A program made the position numbers and the translations under genes. A DNA stretch of 57,370 bases. Source: Paludibacteraceae bacterium (GTDB lineage: Bacteria > Bacteroidota > Bacteroidia > Bacteroidales > Paludibacteraceae). The stretch is taken from NCBI GenBank assembly GCA_017417025.1, contig JAFPZY010000006.1, positions 1-57,370 of the forward strand. Direction: 5' to 3'. Below are positions 33,223 to 41,772 of this stretch, piece by piece. Each line of letters starts with the position of its first letter. Position 1 is the first letter of the stretch. The notes beneath the pieces were generated by a model that did not search any database, was not told where the DNA came from, and saw only the letters and a program-made list of their open reading frames with translations.

Positions 33223-35105
33223 AACACAGTAAACTCTATATCTTCTTCCTGACTCTCTTTTCGCTGTCCCTTTGGGCGACGGAGGCACAAGACACGCTGC
33301 CGCCTATTCCGTTGCAGGAAGTAGTGGCTACAGGAACACGTACGACTACTGACCCGCGGTTGCTGCCGGTGACGGTTAATGTAGTCACCGAGGAAGTCCT
33401 GACGGAGAAACAGCAGCCGAATATCCTGCCGACTCTGACCGAACAGGTGCCGGGACTCTTTATCACCCAGCGCGGCGTGTTAGGCTACGGCGTGAGCACA
33501 GGCGGTTCGGGCGGTATCAAGGTGCGCGGCATCGGCGGACAGCCCAATACGGATGTCTTGGTGCTCATTGACGGTCTGCCGCAATACGCCGGTCTGTACG
33601 GTCACCCGATAGCCGATAACTACCAGACTTCGATGGCGGAGCGGGTAGAGGTCATCCGCGGTCCCGCGTCTCTCTATTGCGGCTCCAACGCCATGGGAGG
33701 TGTCATCAATATCGTTACCCACCGGCCCAAGACCGACACTGTCCTCACGCGTCTCCATGCGCAGGGCGGTTCGTACGGTTCGGTCGATGCAGGCATCACC
33801 AACCGGTTGCGGCGTGGCAAATGGACAGAGGCGGTGGGTTTCAACTATGTCCGCACAAGCGGTCACCGGGAGAATACTGCCTTCTCGCAATACAGCGGTT
33901 TTGCGCGGCTCGGCTACGACATCAACACCCATTGGATGCTGCAAGCCACGGGGAACATTGCCTATTTCAATACCGCTAATCCGGGTACGGTGACCGACCC
34001 AGTCTATGATAGCCGGCAGCATATCCTCCGCGGCATGGCAACCCTCTCGGCGGAGAATCATTATGAGCGGACGGAAGGAGCCATCCGCGCTTATTACTCC
34101 GGTGGCAGGCACCGCATCAACGACGGACACAAGGCTTCTGAACCGCTGCCAACCACTGAGTACAACCACACCGACCTCATGTTAGGCGTGAGCACCTACC
34201 AGACCGTCCGGCTCTTCCGCGGCAACCACACCACTTTCGGTTTCGACTATCAGCATTTCGGCGGACACGTGTGGAACTGCCTCCTGGCGAATAACACCAC
34301 CAAAGACATCATCCGCAAGACCCAATACGAGTTAGCCGGTTACGTCGATTTCCGGCAACAGGTGGTCTCTTGGTTCTCGCTTGACGCAGGCGCGCGCTTG
34401 GGCTGGCACTCTGCCGCAGGCTTTTACTATGCTCCGCAGGCGGGACTCTCGTTCCTGCTGCCGCATGACGCGCAACTCAAAGCCGTGGTCTCTCGCGGTT
34501 TCCGCAACCCGACTATCCGCGAACTCTATATGTACGCACCGGCAAACGACAGCCTGCAGGCGGTCAGTCTCTGGAACTACGAGCTCTCGTACAAGCAATA
34601 CCTCCTGGGCGGGCGCATACGCATAGGCGCAAACATCTTCTACCTGCACGCGAAGAACATGATTGAGACGCGCCCCATCGACGGCAGGCCGCGCAACATG
34701 AACACCGGCGAACTGAAGAATGCCGGCGCAGAGCTGGAGTTCTCCGCCCGCGTATGGCAGGGGCTCATGCTCGGTGCCAACTACAGCTACCTCTACATGG
34801 CGAACCCCGTTCTTGCCGCACCGGAGCACAAACTGAACATCTCCCTCGCCTACCACCACGACCGCTTCCGCATTGGCACCAACATCCAGTATATCCACGG
34901 GCTCTATACCCAACTGCCGGCGGCAGGCAATGATGGCAAGAAACAGAACTTCTGCCTCTGGTCCGCCCATGCGGCAGGGCGTATCTGGCGCGAATTGTGG
35001 GCGACCGTTACTGCCGATAATATCCTCGGCACGGAGTACGAAATCAATGCCGGTTTCCCCATGCCGCGTACCACCGTCATGGCGGGACTGCAATTTGCAT
35101 TTTAA
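33219..35105 (+). CDS. TonB-dependent receptor
   Basis: From ATG 33219 (overlapping the tatC stop) the protein has 628 residues: signal peptide (1-22), a short N-terminal segment, a plug domain ('ATGTRTTTDPRLLPVTVNVV', 'VPGLFITQRGVLGYG', 'VRGIGGQPNTDVLVLIDGLP', 'VIRGPASLYCGSNAMGGVINIVT') and a 22-strand-type barrel ending in Phe. It lacks the carboxypeptidase-like domain of SusC proteins and resembles BtuB/siderophore-type receptors in length. The ligand is unknown. Its place in a Tat/ferredoxin operon suggests that the imported compound is reduced in the periplasm. Confidence 0.88.
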   Translation: MKHSKLYIFFLTLFSLSLWATEAQDTLPPIPLQEVVATGTRTTTDPRLLPVTVNVVTEEVLTEKQQPNILPTLTEQVPGLFITQRGVLGYGVSTGGSGGIKVRGIGGQPNTDVLVLIDGLPQYAGLYGHPIADNYQTSMAERVEVIRGPASLYCGSNAMGGVINIVTHRPKTDTVLTRLHAQGGSYGSVDAGITNRLRRGKWTEAVGFNYVRTSGHRENTAFSQYSGFARLGYDINTHWMLQATGNIAYFNTANPGTVTDPVYDSRQHILRGMATLSAENHYERTEGAIRAYYSGGRHRINDGHKASEPLPTTEYNHTDLMLGVSTYQTVRLFRGNHTTFGFDYQHFGGHVWNCLLANNTTKDIIRKTQYELAGYVDFRQQVVSWFSLDAGARLGWHSAAGFYYAPQAGLSFLLPHDAQLKAVVSRGFRNPTIRELYMYAPANDSLQAVSLWNYELSYKQYLLGGRIRIGANIFYLHAKNMIETRPIDGRPRNMNTGELKNAGAELEFSARVWQGLMLGANYSYLYMANPVLAAPEHKLNISLAYHHDRFRIGTNIQYIHGLYTQLPAAGNDGKKQNFCLWSAHAAGRIWRELWATVTADNILGTEYEINAGFPMPRTTVMAGLQFAF

Positions 35106-35125
35106 CAACCTCAAAACATACCATT

Positions 35126-36499
35126 ATGAGAAAACAAGTAGCACTTATTCTGATGAGCCTTATCGCTCTAACCGGCTGTGCCAAGAAGGCAACTGCGGAG
35201 CCGCAGGTTGCCGGCAACGACAACCCGGTTGTGTACATGACGCAGGAGATTTCGCCTGCGGCTTTGGTCCGTATCTACGAGGCCCTTGGCCGTCCCGCCG
35301 AAGGGCGTGTGGCGGTCAAAATCTCCACCGGCGAAGCGGGCGGTCACAACTACCTCAAGCCCGAACTCATCCGCCAGTTGGTCAGTCAGGTCAATGGCAC
35401 CATCGTCGAGTGCAACACCGCGTATGCCGGCAAACGCAACTCCTTCGAGGCGCACTGGCAGACCATCAAGGACCATGGCTTCCTCGACATCGCCTCCGTG
35501 GACATCATGGACGAGGAAGGCAGCATGCGCATCCCTGTGCAGGACAGCACGTGGATCCGCTACGACCTCGTCGGCTCGCACCTCGCCAACTACGATTTCA
35601 TGATTAACCTCGCCCACTTCAAAGGCCATGCCATGGGCGGTTTCGGCGGAGTCCTCAAGAACCAGTCTATCGGTGTCGCTTCGGCTGCCGGCAAGGCGTA
35701 TATCCACTCGGCCGGCGTGACGGAGGACGTGAACGAGTGCTGGTCGCACACGGCTAACCAGGACGGCTTCCTGGAGTCTATGGCGGCGGCTGCGCAGGCC
35801 GTGCATAACTATTTCGGCGGCGAGCGGATACTCTATATCAACGTGGTCAATAACCTCTCCGTGGACTGCGACTGCGACAGCCATCCCGCGGCTCCGGAGA
35901 TGAACGACATCGGTATTCTCGCCTCCCTCGACCCCGTGGCGCTTGACCAGGCCTGCGTGGACCTCGTCTTCCATTACCCCTCCAAAGAAGGCGACAACGC
36001 GGCGGCACTCATCGAGCGCATCAACTCGCGTCACGGCATCCACATCCTTGAGCACGCCGCCAAAATAGGCTTCGGCTCGCGCGAATACCAACTCGTCTCC
36101 ATCGATGGCGAAGACATGCTCGCCAAACTCAACGAGCAGCACATCAGCCTTATTGTCCGCAATGCCGGACTGACGACCGAGTACCACCGGCACGGCGTGG
36201 ACGACCTGCTGCAGCTCCTTGATAATGAGCCCCAACGCCTGCAAGGAGCCGTGGTGGCGGACAAGATGATTGGCAAGGCGGCTGCGGCGCTCATGGTGGT
36301 CGGCGGTGTCAAGCAGGTCTATACCAACCTCATCTCCACGCCGGCGCGCCAGATGCTCGAGAAAGCAGGCGTGCAGGTCTCTGCCGCCGAGGAGGTGGAG
36401 ATGATTCTCAACCGCGACCGGACAGGCCAGTGCCCCATGGACCGTAGTCTCAACGACACAGACGACCCTGCGGAGTGCGTGGCTATTCTGAGAAACTAA
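35126..36499 (+). CDS. DUF362-DUF1893 fusion lipoprotein
   Basis: The 457-residue protein begins with a lipobox signal ('IALTGC', Cys18). Residues about 40-320 form a DUF362 domain ('VAVKISTGEAGGHNYLKPELI', 'HFKGHAMGGFGGVLKN', 'ILASLDPVALDQACVDLV'). The C-terminal 130 residues are a DUF1893 domain ('GAVVADKMIGKAAAALMVVGG', 'VYTNLISTPARQMLEKAG', 'CPMDRSLND'). DUF362 proteins often accompany ferredoxins, but no 4Fe-4S Cys motif is seen here. The two domains are usually separate proteins, so the fusion and the export are notable. It follows the TonB receptor by 20 bases and ends the operon at a terminator. Confidence 0.85.
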   Translation: MRKQVALILMSLIALTGCAKKATAEPQVAGNDNPVVYMTQEISPAALVRIYEALGRPAEGRVAVKISTGEAGGHNYLKPELIRQLVSQVNGTIVECNTAYAGKRNSFEAHWQTIKDHGFLDIASVDIMDEEGSMRIPVQDSTWIRYDLVGSHLANYDFMINLAHFKGHAMGGFGGVLKNQSIGVASAAGKAYIHSAGVTEDVNECWSHTANQDGFLESMAAAAQAVHNYFGGERILYINVVNNLSVDCDCDSHPAAPEMNDIGILASLDPVALDQACVDLVFHYPSKEGDNAAALIERINSRHGIHILEHAAKIGFGSREYQLVSIDGEDMLAKLNEQHISLIVRNAGLTTEYHRHGVDDLLQLLDNEPQRLQGAVVADKMIGKAAAALMVVGGVKQVYTNLISTPARQMLEKAGVQVSAAEEVEMILNRDRTGQCPMDRSLNDTDDPAECVAILRN

Positions 36500-36541
36500 A
36501 CAGTCTGGCGGCTCACAGCAATGTGGGCCGCTTTTCTGTTT
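36498..36541 (+). terminator. Terminator of the polyferredoxin-Tat-receptor operon
   Basis: AAACAG/CTGTTT outer and GCGGC/GCCGC inner arms form an interrupted hairpin that begins at the DUF362 stop and ends in a T-rich stretch. Confidence 0.7.
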
Positions 36542-36566
36542 AATTTGCTGAAAAATGCCCCTCCCT

Positions 36567-36598
36567 CTTGCATGTTTCCGGAAAAAGCAGTAATTTTG
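36567..36598 (+). promoter_or_regulatory. Promoter of the small exported protein gene
   Basis: CTTG (36567-36570), 20 bp, TAATTTTG (36591-36598). Only 9 bases separate it from the ATG at 36608, so the transcript would have almost no leader. Confidence 0.65.
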
Positions 36599-36607
36599 CC
36601 CCCGCAA

Positions 36608-36973
36608 ATGAAACGGCGCGTAGATGTCATATTGTTCTTGCTGACCGCGTTGCTGGCGGCTGTCGGCGGCGGTGTCTCCTCACGTCCGCAGACCGTGACG
36701 GAGAGCCGGGCGGCTGTTCCTGCTCCGCAGCAGATTATTTCTGTCCTCTCTGCTTCGGATTGCGCTATCCCTGTGCAGATTGCCAAGATTCAGCTCGTCG
36801 TCATTCATCTCTCTGCGCGTCAGCAACTCAAGCGCCTCTCGCAGTCCGTCTTCGGGCTGCCGGCAAATACAGCCGCCACCTGTTCTATCGCGCGGACTGT
36901 CTGTCGCTCGCACTGGCTTTTGAGAAGCCTCGAGACATACGACATCGGCTTTCCTTTTTCCGCTTTCTGGTAA
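36608..36973 (+). CDS. Small exported or membrane protein, unknown
   Basis: A 121-residue product with a hydrophobic N-terminus 'VDVILFLLTALLAAVGGGVSS' that could be a signal peptide or anchor. The rest has no motif I recognise; it contains two Cys pairs and ends 'ETYDIGFPFSAFW'. Support for it being real comes from the well-spaced promoter and balanced codon choice; the ATG is 9 bases after the -7 box. The antiporter gene follows after 94 bases. Confidence 0.55.
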   Translation: MKRRVDVILFLLTALLAAVGGGVSSRPQTVTESRAAVPAPQQIISVLSASDCAIPVQIAKIQLVVIHLSARQQLKRLSQSVFGLPANTAATCSIARTVCRSHWLLRSLETYDIGFPFSAFW

Positions 36974-37067
36974 TTTACAGTGGTTTTATGATTAGTTTTT
37001 CTCGGGTCTTTTGCCTTCCGGCATCAGGCCTGCAGACTCATCGCAAATCACTAAAAAGTAAATTATC

Positions 37068-38054
37068 ATGCAACAGATAATAGATTCACTATTGGCTAAT
37101 CCCCTTAGTCTGTCATTAGTCGTAGTCTTTGGATTCATATTCCTTTTGCTGGGGGCGGAAGGGCTGGTGGACGGTGCTTCAGCTTTGGCTAAACGCTTCG
37201 GTATCAGCAATCTCGTCATCGGCATGACCGTCGTGGCTTTCGGCACCTCCATGCCGGAGTTTGTGGTCAATATGTTCTCGGTGGCGGAGGGGCAGACGGA
37301 CCTCGCGCTGACCAATATTGTTGGCAGTAATATCATCAATATCTTCGTTATCCTGTGTCTGACGGCCCTGGTCTGTCCTATTGCCTCCGCACGCTCCGCG
37401 CGGGTCTTCGACATCCCGATGAACATCCTTGCCGGTCTTGTGGTGCTGGTGGCTGTGCTTGTCACGCTGCCTTTCGAGTCCGTGCAGGGCATGTCCCGTT
37501 TGAGCGGTGTCATCCTTCTGCTGATCTTCTGCCTCTTTATGTACCATAGTGTCAAAACGGCGGAAGCCGAGCCTGACAGCGCAGACAATATCAAGCCCAT
37601 GCCGCTTGCCAAGTCGCTGATATATATAGTTTTCGGGCTTGCAGGCTTGGTGCTTGGCGGAGAGATGATTGTCCGCGGCTCCGTCCGTGTGGCTGCCGGA
37701 TTGGGCGTTTCTGATGCCATCATCGGGCTCACCATTGTTGCGCTCGGAACCTCTCTGCCCGAACTGGCCACTTCGGTCGTCGCGGCTACAAAGCACAACT
37801 GCGACCTCGCATTGGGAAATATCGTGGGCAGCGTCTCCTTTAATGTGTTCTTCATTCTGGGCACATCCGCCACGCTCCGCCCGCTTCCCGCCTACGATGG
37901 CATCGTCTTGGACGGCATCATGGCCACCCTGGGAGCCGTGTTGGTCTGGCTGGGCTGCATCTCCGACCGCCAACACCGACTCCAACGCTGGCATGGTGCC
38001 ATCCTGCTAATCGTCTATGCGGCATACCTGACGTACAGACTGATAAATATATAA
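37068..38054 (+). CDS. Calcium/sodium antiporter (CaCA family, YrbG-like)
   Basis: The 328-residue inner-membrane exchanger has about ten helices in two inverted repeats. Both alpha-repeat motifs are present: 'GMTVVAFGTSMPEFVVN' and 'GLTIVALGTSLPELATSV', each with the ion-binding Glu, and each followed by 'IVGSN'/'IVGSV'. 'LLGAEGLVDGASALAKRF' at the start is typical. It trades Ca2+ (or another divalent ion) for Na+ or H+. It may be read with the small exported protein upstream and the hypothetical gene 22 bases downstream. Confidence 0.92.
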   Translation: MQQIIDSLLANPLSLSLVVVFGFIFLLLGAEGLVDGASALAKRFGISNLVIGMTVVAFGTSMPEFVVNMFSVAEGQTDLALTNIVGSNIINIFVILCLTALVCPIASARSARVFDIPMNILAGLVVLVAVLVTLPFESVQGMSRLSGVILLLIFCLFMYHSVKTAEAEPDSADNIKPMPLAKSLIYIVFGLAGLVLGGEMIVRGSVRVAAGLGVSDAIIGLTIVALGTSLPELATSVVAATKHNCDLALGNIVGSVSFNVFFILGTSATLRPLPAYDGIVLDGIMATLGAVLVWLGCISDRQHRLQRWHGAILLIVYAAYLTYRLINI

Positions 38055-38076
38055 ATGATAAAATAGAAATAACTTT

Positions 38077-38463
38077 ATGGAAACTGACAATAAAACATTG
38101 GAAGAGCAATCCTGCATTGCTCGCAAGAGTTCGTTCTTTGGGCTCTTTCATCATCTGGTTTACATGCCCACCGGCAGCCGTATAACCTCCTACAGCCGGT
38201 ATTATCCGCCTGAACTCCGCGAAGAGCTTAAGTCGTTGTTTGCGTTGGAGGACGATAAGTTTGCACAACGCTTGTCTGAACTTCCCCCTTATGGGGAGGC
38301 GGTCAACGGAAACGCGCTGGTCACAGGGCATATTTCCGCTGACAGACAGTTTGTCTCGCTGCGTTTATACATCTACGGGCAGATTGACTACCGCCCTGCA
38401 AGCAAGACCTATTTCCTGCAAGGCGGAGCCGCCCTGCAAGCCGCCGGAGTCTTCAGACTATAG
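38077..38463 (+). CDS. Hypothetical cytoplasmic protein
   Basis: A 128-residue protein with no signal or membrane segment and no family I recognise. A central segment 'YYPPELREELKSLFALEDDKFAQRL' is probably helical, and the C-terminal half 'FVSLRLYIYGQIDYRPASKTYFL' is probably strands. It starts 22 bases after the antiporter stop and may be in its transcript. Confidence 0.6.
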   Translation: METDNKTLEEQSCIARKSSFFGLFHHLVYMPTGSRITSYSRYYPPELREELKSLFALEDDKFAQRLSELPPYGEAVNGNALVTGHISADRQFVSLRLYIYGQIDYRPASKTYFLQGGAALQAAGVFRL

Positions 38464-38595
38464 CTCCCGGGGCTCCCTGCCCGCCAAGCGGCTCATATCC
38501 CTGTGAGTCGCCTTCAATATTACCGCCCTCTTGGTGCCGTTTTCCGGTACTGGTGGGCGGTAATGCCGATATGCGGTCGGAAACTGCTAAACTCC

Positions 38596-38640
38596 CGCTC
38601 TTCTTTCGTCCGTTGCGCAGCTATGATATAGCCGCCTCTT
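38596..38640. repeat. 45-bp dispersed hairpin element, copy A
   Basis: It starts CGCTCTTCTTTCGTC and contains GCAGCTATGATATAGCCGC, a near-perfect 8-bp inverted repeat around GAT. Copies B (38864-38908) and C (43855-43899) have the same length and few changes. Confidence 0.85.
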
Positions 38641-38737
38641 TCCATGCAGTCACGCCTCCTGCTGCAAGCCTCTTCCCCCGTCCCGTTTGCACAACTTTCG
38701 CACAACTTTTTCACCCTCTTTTCACTTTGCTGTCTTC

Positions 38738-38792
38738 AACACAGGATTAACACAGGATTAACACAGGATTAACACAGGATTAACACAGCATT
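38738..38792. repeat. 11-bp tandem repeat, five units
   Basis: AACACAGGATT repeated five times without gaps; only the last unit differs (one base). Confidence 0.95.
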
Positions 38793-38863
38793 GCAGGGCC
38801 TCCTGCCTGATACCGCCGCAGAATAATAATAACGGCTTAACCTTTTAGGCAAGTCAGGTTTGC

Positions 38864-38908
38864 CGCTCTTCTTTCGTCTGTTGCGCGGTTGTGATATAGC
38901 CGCCTCTT
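38864..38908. repeat. 45-bp dispersed hairpin element, copy B
   Basis: Same core as copy A; the hairpin left arm has decayed (GCGGTTGT against ATAGCCGC). It ends 5 bases before the AraC gene stop. Confidence 0.85.
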
Positions 38909-38912
38909 CTGA

Positions 38913-39791
38913 TTATTCGTGCTTTTTGCCTTCCTGCCTCTGTTCGCGGAACTGGCGTGGAGAGAGCCCCGTGGTACGTTTGAAAAAACGGCAGAAAGAC
39001 GACGGATCGGCATAGTTGAGATGGTTGCTGATTTGCTGCACGGACATGTCCGGTCGGGTGGAGAGAAGGTTCTTGGCCTGCGTGGCGAGGTATTGCTCTA
39101 TATAATCGCTGGCTGAAACCCCCGCCACAGCTTTGATAACAACCGAGAAATGGCGCGTTGTAAGATGTGCTTTTTCTGCATAGAAAGCCACTTCGTGCTG
39201 CTCGAGGTAATGTTCCGCCAACATGTCACAGAAAGCATTGAAAACAGCATATCTGCTATTCTCATCAAACATTTTTTCGTCTATATCGCGGCGAAAGGCA
39301 TTGTGCATCTCCGACATCACATTGGTTAGTTGAATAATCATCTCATGACGAAGCGGATAGCGTTGTGTAGATGTGTTGCATATATGCTCCAGCAGATTGA
39401 CTGCTTGCATATACTGCGTCATCTCTTCGTCGGTTAGCAGACAAGTCGGACTGCGATGATATTTATGATAGTCATGTGTCAGGCGCTTTGTTTTTAGCTC
39501 CTCGCATAGAGCAGGAGAATGGACCAGTAAGGTCACACTATAATCAGGAGTGCTTTCTAAAGGGCGCACAACATGATTCGGCATGACAACTGCTATCTCA
39601 TTCGGCCGGAATACCACTTCCTGCATGTCATACTGTGCCAGTGCGCTGCCGGAATGATTGATGCACACTATCATGCATGGCGAGATAATATCCCTGCCAT
39701 ACACGGGAAAACTGTTCACATTGCGCAATACCGCCATTTCAGTAGTATCGATTGTTCGATACATTTGTTCAAAAACACGTCCTTCGTCCAT
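38913..39791 (-). CDS. AraC family transcriptional regulator
   Basis: The 292-residue protein has an N-terminal cupin-like sensor half ('FRPNEIAVVMPNHVV') and a C-terminal AraC DNA-binding domain: 'FYAEKAHLTTRHFSVVIKAVAGVSASDYI' and 'VQQISNHLNYADPSSFCRFFKRTTGLSPRQFREQR'. The promoter lies at 39884-39915. It is divergent from the surface-protein operon that starts at 40057, whose -7 box lacks a proper -33 box, so it may control that operon; this is inferred from position. Confidence 0.9.
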   Translation of the reverse strand: MDEGRVFEQMYRTIDTTEMAVLRNVNSFPVYGRDIISPCMIVCINHSGSALAQYDMQEVVFRPNEIAVVMPNHVVRPLESTPDYSVTLLVHSPALCEELKTKRLTHDYHKYHRSPTCLLTDEEMTQYMQAVNLLEHICNTSTQRYPLRHEMIIQLTNVMSEMHNAFRRDIDEKMFDENSRYAVFNAFCDMLAEHYLEQHEVAFYAEKAHLTTRHFSVVIKAVAGVSASDYIEQYLATQAKNLLSTRPDMSVQQISNHLNYADPSSFCRFFKRTTGLSPRQFREQRQEGKKHE

Positions 39792-39883
39792 AAAAGTATT
39801 TGCATATTTTCTTGTTGTTCTCCTAATCCGGAATCCATTCGCCGCAACCCGATGAAATAGGTTATATCTTTATATTCAGACGA

Positions 39884-39915
39884 CAAAAGTACTGCTTTTT
39901 TTTGATATTTGCAAG
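39884..39915 (-). promoter_or_regulatory. AraC gene promoter
   Basis: Minus strand CTTG (39915-39912), 20 bp, TACTTTTG (39891-39884). A plus-strand TAATTTTG for the divergent operon lies at 39990-39997. Confidence 0.65.
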
Positions 39916-39989
39916 CTTTTTTTATAAAAATATTACTTTTGGTATATATTCCACCGTAAGCGGATAACATGTTTGTGCGGAAAAGGCAG

Positions 39990-39997
39990 TAATTTTG
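39990..39997 (+). promoter_or_regulatory. -7 box of the surface-protein operon
   Basis: TAATTTTG, 59 bases before the ATG at 40057. The -33 position reads AACA, so activator help is possible. Confidence 0.5.
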
Positions 39998-40056
39998 CAA
40001 CGGTTTTTAGTTTGTCGAATTATTTACTTATTACAAACCAATAAAAAATAACGCTT

Positions 40057-41358
40057 ATGAAAAAGATTTTCTTCTTTGCAGCAGCCGTCCTGACGGCGCT
40101 TAACATGCAGGCGCAACCGCCCGCAGACAGTACTCCCACTTATCCGCAGGGCGCTACATACACCCACAGCAGCGGCACTGCCACTATCACGGATAACTAT
40201 TCTTCTTCCACCCAGTACTACAATGTAATCCAATGTACGGGCGGAACGCTGACGATGAACGGTTGTACTGTCACCAAATCAGGCGACGGTTCGAAAGGCG
40301 ACAACTCGTCATTCTATGGCAACAACTCCTCTATCTATGCCGGTGCAGCCAGTTCGTCCAGTTATCAGAGCACAACCGCAGCCGGCGGCGCGAAGATTGT
40401 AATCAAGAACGTTACTGTAAACGGAACGGCACAAGGTGCAAACGCAGTAATAGCCACAAATGGCGCCACTGTAGAGATAGATGGCATCACTATTGTCAAT
40501 TCAAATAGCGTCAGCCGTGGTCTGCACGCCACCTACGGCGGTATCATCACCGCTTCCAATGTGGACATCACCACCAACGAAGCCACCTCATCCACTATCG
40601 CAACCGACCGTGGCGGCGGAACCGTGACTGTCAACGGCGGTACAGCTACCGCCAACGGCAGCAAATCGGCTGTGATATATTCCACCGGAACAATGAGTGC
40701 GACCGACCTCGTAGGCAAATCCGCCAAAGGTGAGATAGCAGTAATAGAGGGCGACAACAGCATCACTATGACCAATTGTACGATGACCAGCGGTTCGTCC
40801 GAGCGCGGTTTGCTGATGATGCAATCCGGCAGCGGCGATGCATCGGGTGTGAACCCCGTAATGACCATCACCGGCACTTCGCTCACCATGACGGACAGCA
40901 GTGCTCCGCTGCTGGAGGTGGCTACCTGCGTAACGGCTACTTGCACGCTGGATAACTGTACGGTGACTGTCCCGAGCGGTGTTTTGATGTATGTAATGGC
41001 AGACAGCCAGTGGTCCACTTCCGGTGCTGTGGGAAACCTGATTTTGGCTAATGGCACTTACACTGGAACGGTCAAATACGACTCCGGCTACACGGCAAAT
41101 GTAACCGTTAACAGCGGTGCTACATGGGTATTGAGTGCCAACACCTCTATCTGCAAGCTTGTGAACAATGGTACCATCATTACCAATGGTTACACCCTGA
41201 CCACCACTTCTTCCAGCGGCAGCGGCACTGTTTCTGAAGAGGCTTCTGCAGTGGAAAATACGGTTGTTGAGAGCAAGGCTTCCAAATCTTTCCGTAGCGG
41301 ACAACTCGTTATTGAGAAAAACGGCAAGTCCTACAATGTATTGGGTGTAGATTTCTAA
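40057..41358 (+). CDS. Secreted Ser/Thr-rich beta-helix protein with C-terminal tail
   Basis: The 433-residue protein has a signal peptide (1-19, 'LNMQAQ') and a long series of short beta strands of right-handed beta-helix type ('VIQCTGGTLTMNGCTVTKSG', 'NAVIATNGATVEIDGITIVNS', 'TITGTSLTMTDSSAPLLEV'). The C-terminus 'FRSGQLVIEKNGKSYNVLGVDF' resembles the end of the first protein in this window and could be an export or anchoring tail. No catalytic motif is seen; an adhesin or glycan-binding role is a guess. First gene of a three-gene unit. Confidence 0.75.
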   Translation: MKKIFFFAAAVLTALNMQAQPPADSTPTYPQGATYTHSSGTATITDNYSSSTQYYNVIQCTGGTLTMNGCTVTKSGDGSKGDNSSFYGNNSSIYAGAASSSSYQSTTAAGGAKIVIKNVTVNGTAQGANAVIATNGATVEIDGITIVNSNSVSRGLHATYGGIITASNVDITTNEATSSTIATDRGGGTVTVNGGTATANGSKSAVIYSTGTMSATDLVGKSAKGEIAVIEGDNSITMTNCTMTSGSSERGLLMMQSGSGDASGVNPVMTITGTSLTMTDSSAPLLEVATCVTATCTLDNCTVTVPSGVLMYVMADSQWSTSGAVGNLILANGTYTGTVKYDSGYTANVTVNSGATWVLSANTSICKLVNNGTIITNGYTLTTTSSSGSGTVSEEASAVENTVVESKASKSFRSGQLVIEKNGKSYNVLGVDF

Positions 41359-41370
41359 ATAATATAAAGT

Positions 41371-41772
41371 ATGAGAAAAATTTGTTTATTTGCGGCAGCG
41401 GCATTATGCTCACTTCTGTTGCAGGCTGCCGATTACCCCTATCTGGTGTTCACAAACACCGCAGGTACTACCACCGTAATGAACGTTTCGTCTCTGACGA
41501 TAACTGTCAGCGGCAATACATTGCAAGTGACAAACTCCGAAGGGACAGAGACGTTCACGCTGACAGACCTTGCCTCTATGCAGTTCTCTGTGGACGGCTC
41601 GACCACCGCTCTTGACAATGTGCTTGACGCGGACAAAGCCGTAGAACTCTTCTCCGCAACCGGCGTTCAGCTCGGCTCTTTCGGCTCCCTCGTGGAGGCT
41701 GTGCAAGGCCTCAACACCGGTGTCTATGTCATTAAACAAGGTGATAGCACGCAAACCGTTGTTGTAAAATGA
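41371..41772 (+). CDS. Small secreted protein with T9SS-type sorting domain
   Basis: A 133-residue protein with a signal peptide (1-19), a short strand-rich middle and a C-terminal segment 'VELFSATGVQLGSFGSLVEAVQGLNTGVYVIKQGDSTQTVVVK', read as the VxLFxxxG, GLNTGVYVI and QTVVVK motifs. This is the pattern of type A C-terminal sorting domains used by the type IX secretion system. It starts 12 bases after the beta-helix gene and overlaps the next gene by ATGA. Confidence 0.75.
   Translation: MRKICLFAAAALCSLLLQAADYPYLVFTNTAGTTTVMNVSSLTITVSGNTLQVTNSEGTETFTLTDLASMQFSVDGSTTALDNVLDADKAVELFSATGVQLGSFGSLVEAVQGLNTGVYVIKQGDSTQTVVVK

Larger units (their letters stand above)
38464..38912. other. Gene-free region with three repeat types
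   Basis: It holds a GCGGCTC...GAGTCGC hairpin (38484-38505), copies A and B of a 45-bp element, and a five-unit 11-bp tandem repeat. No coding potential is evident. Confidence 0.7.

Noticed and set aside
35168-36607. 479-codon frame antisense to the DUF362 gene
   Set aside because: The sense strand encodes two recognisable domains with a lipoprotein signal; the antisense product matches nothing.
38738-38792. CRISPR array
   Set aside because: Units are contiguous with no spacers; the same applies to 12231-12285 and 52047-52122.
39371-39384. TTGCATATATGC as another copy of the promoter palindrome
   Set aside because: It lies inside the AraC coding sequence, lacks the outer bases and has no -7 box in register.
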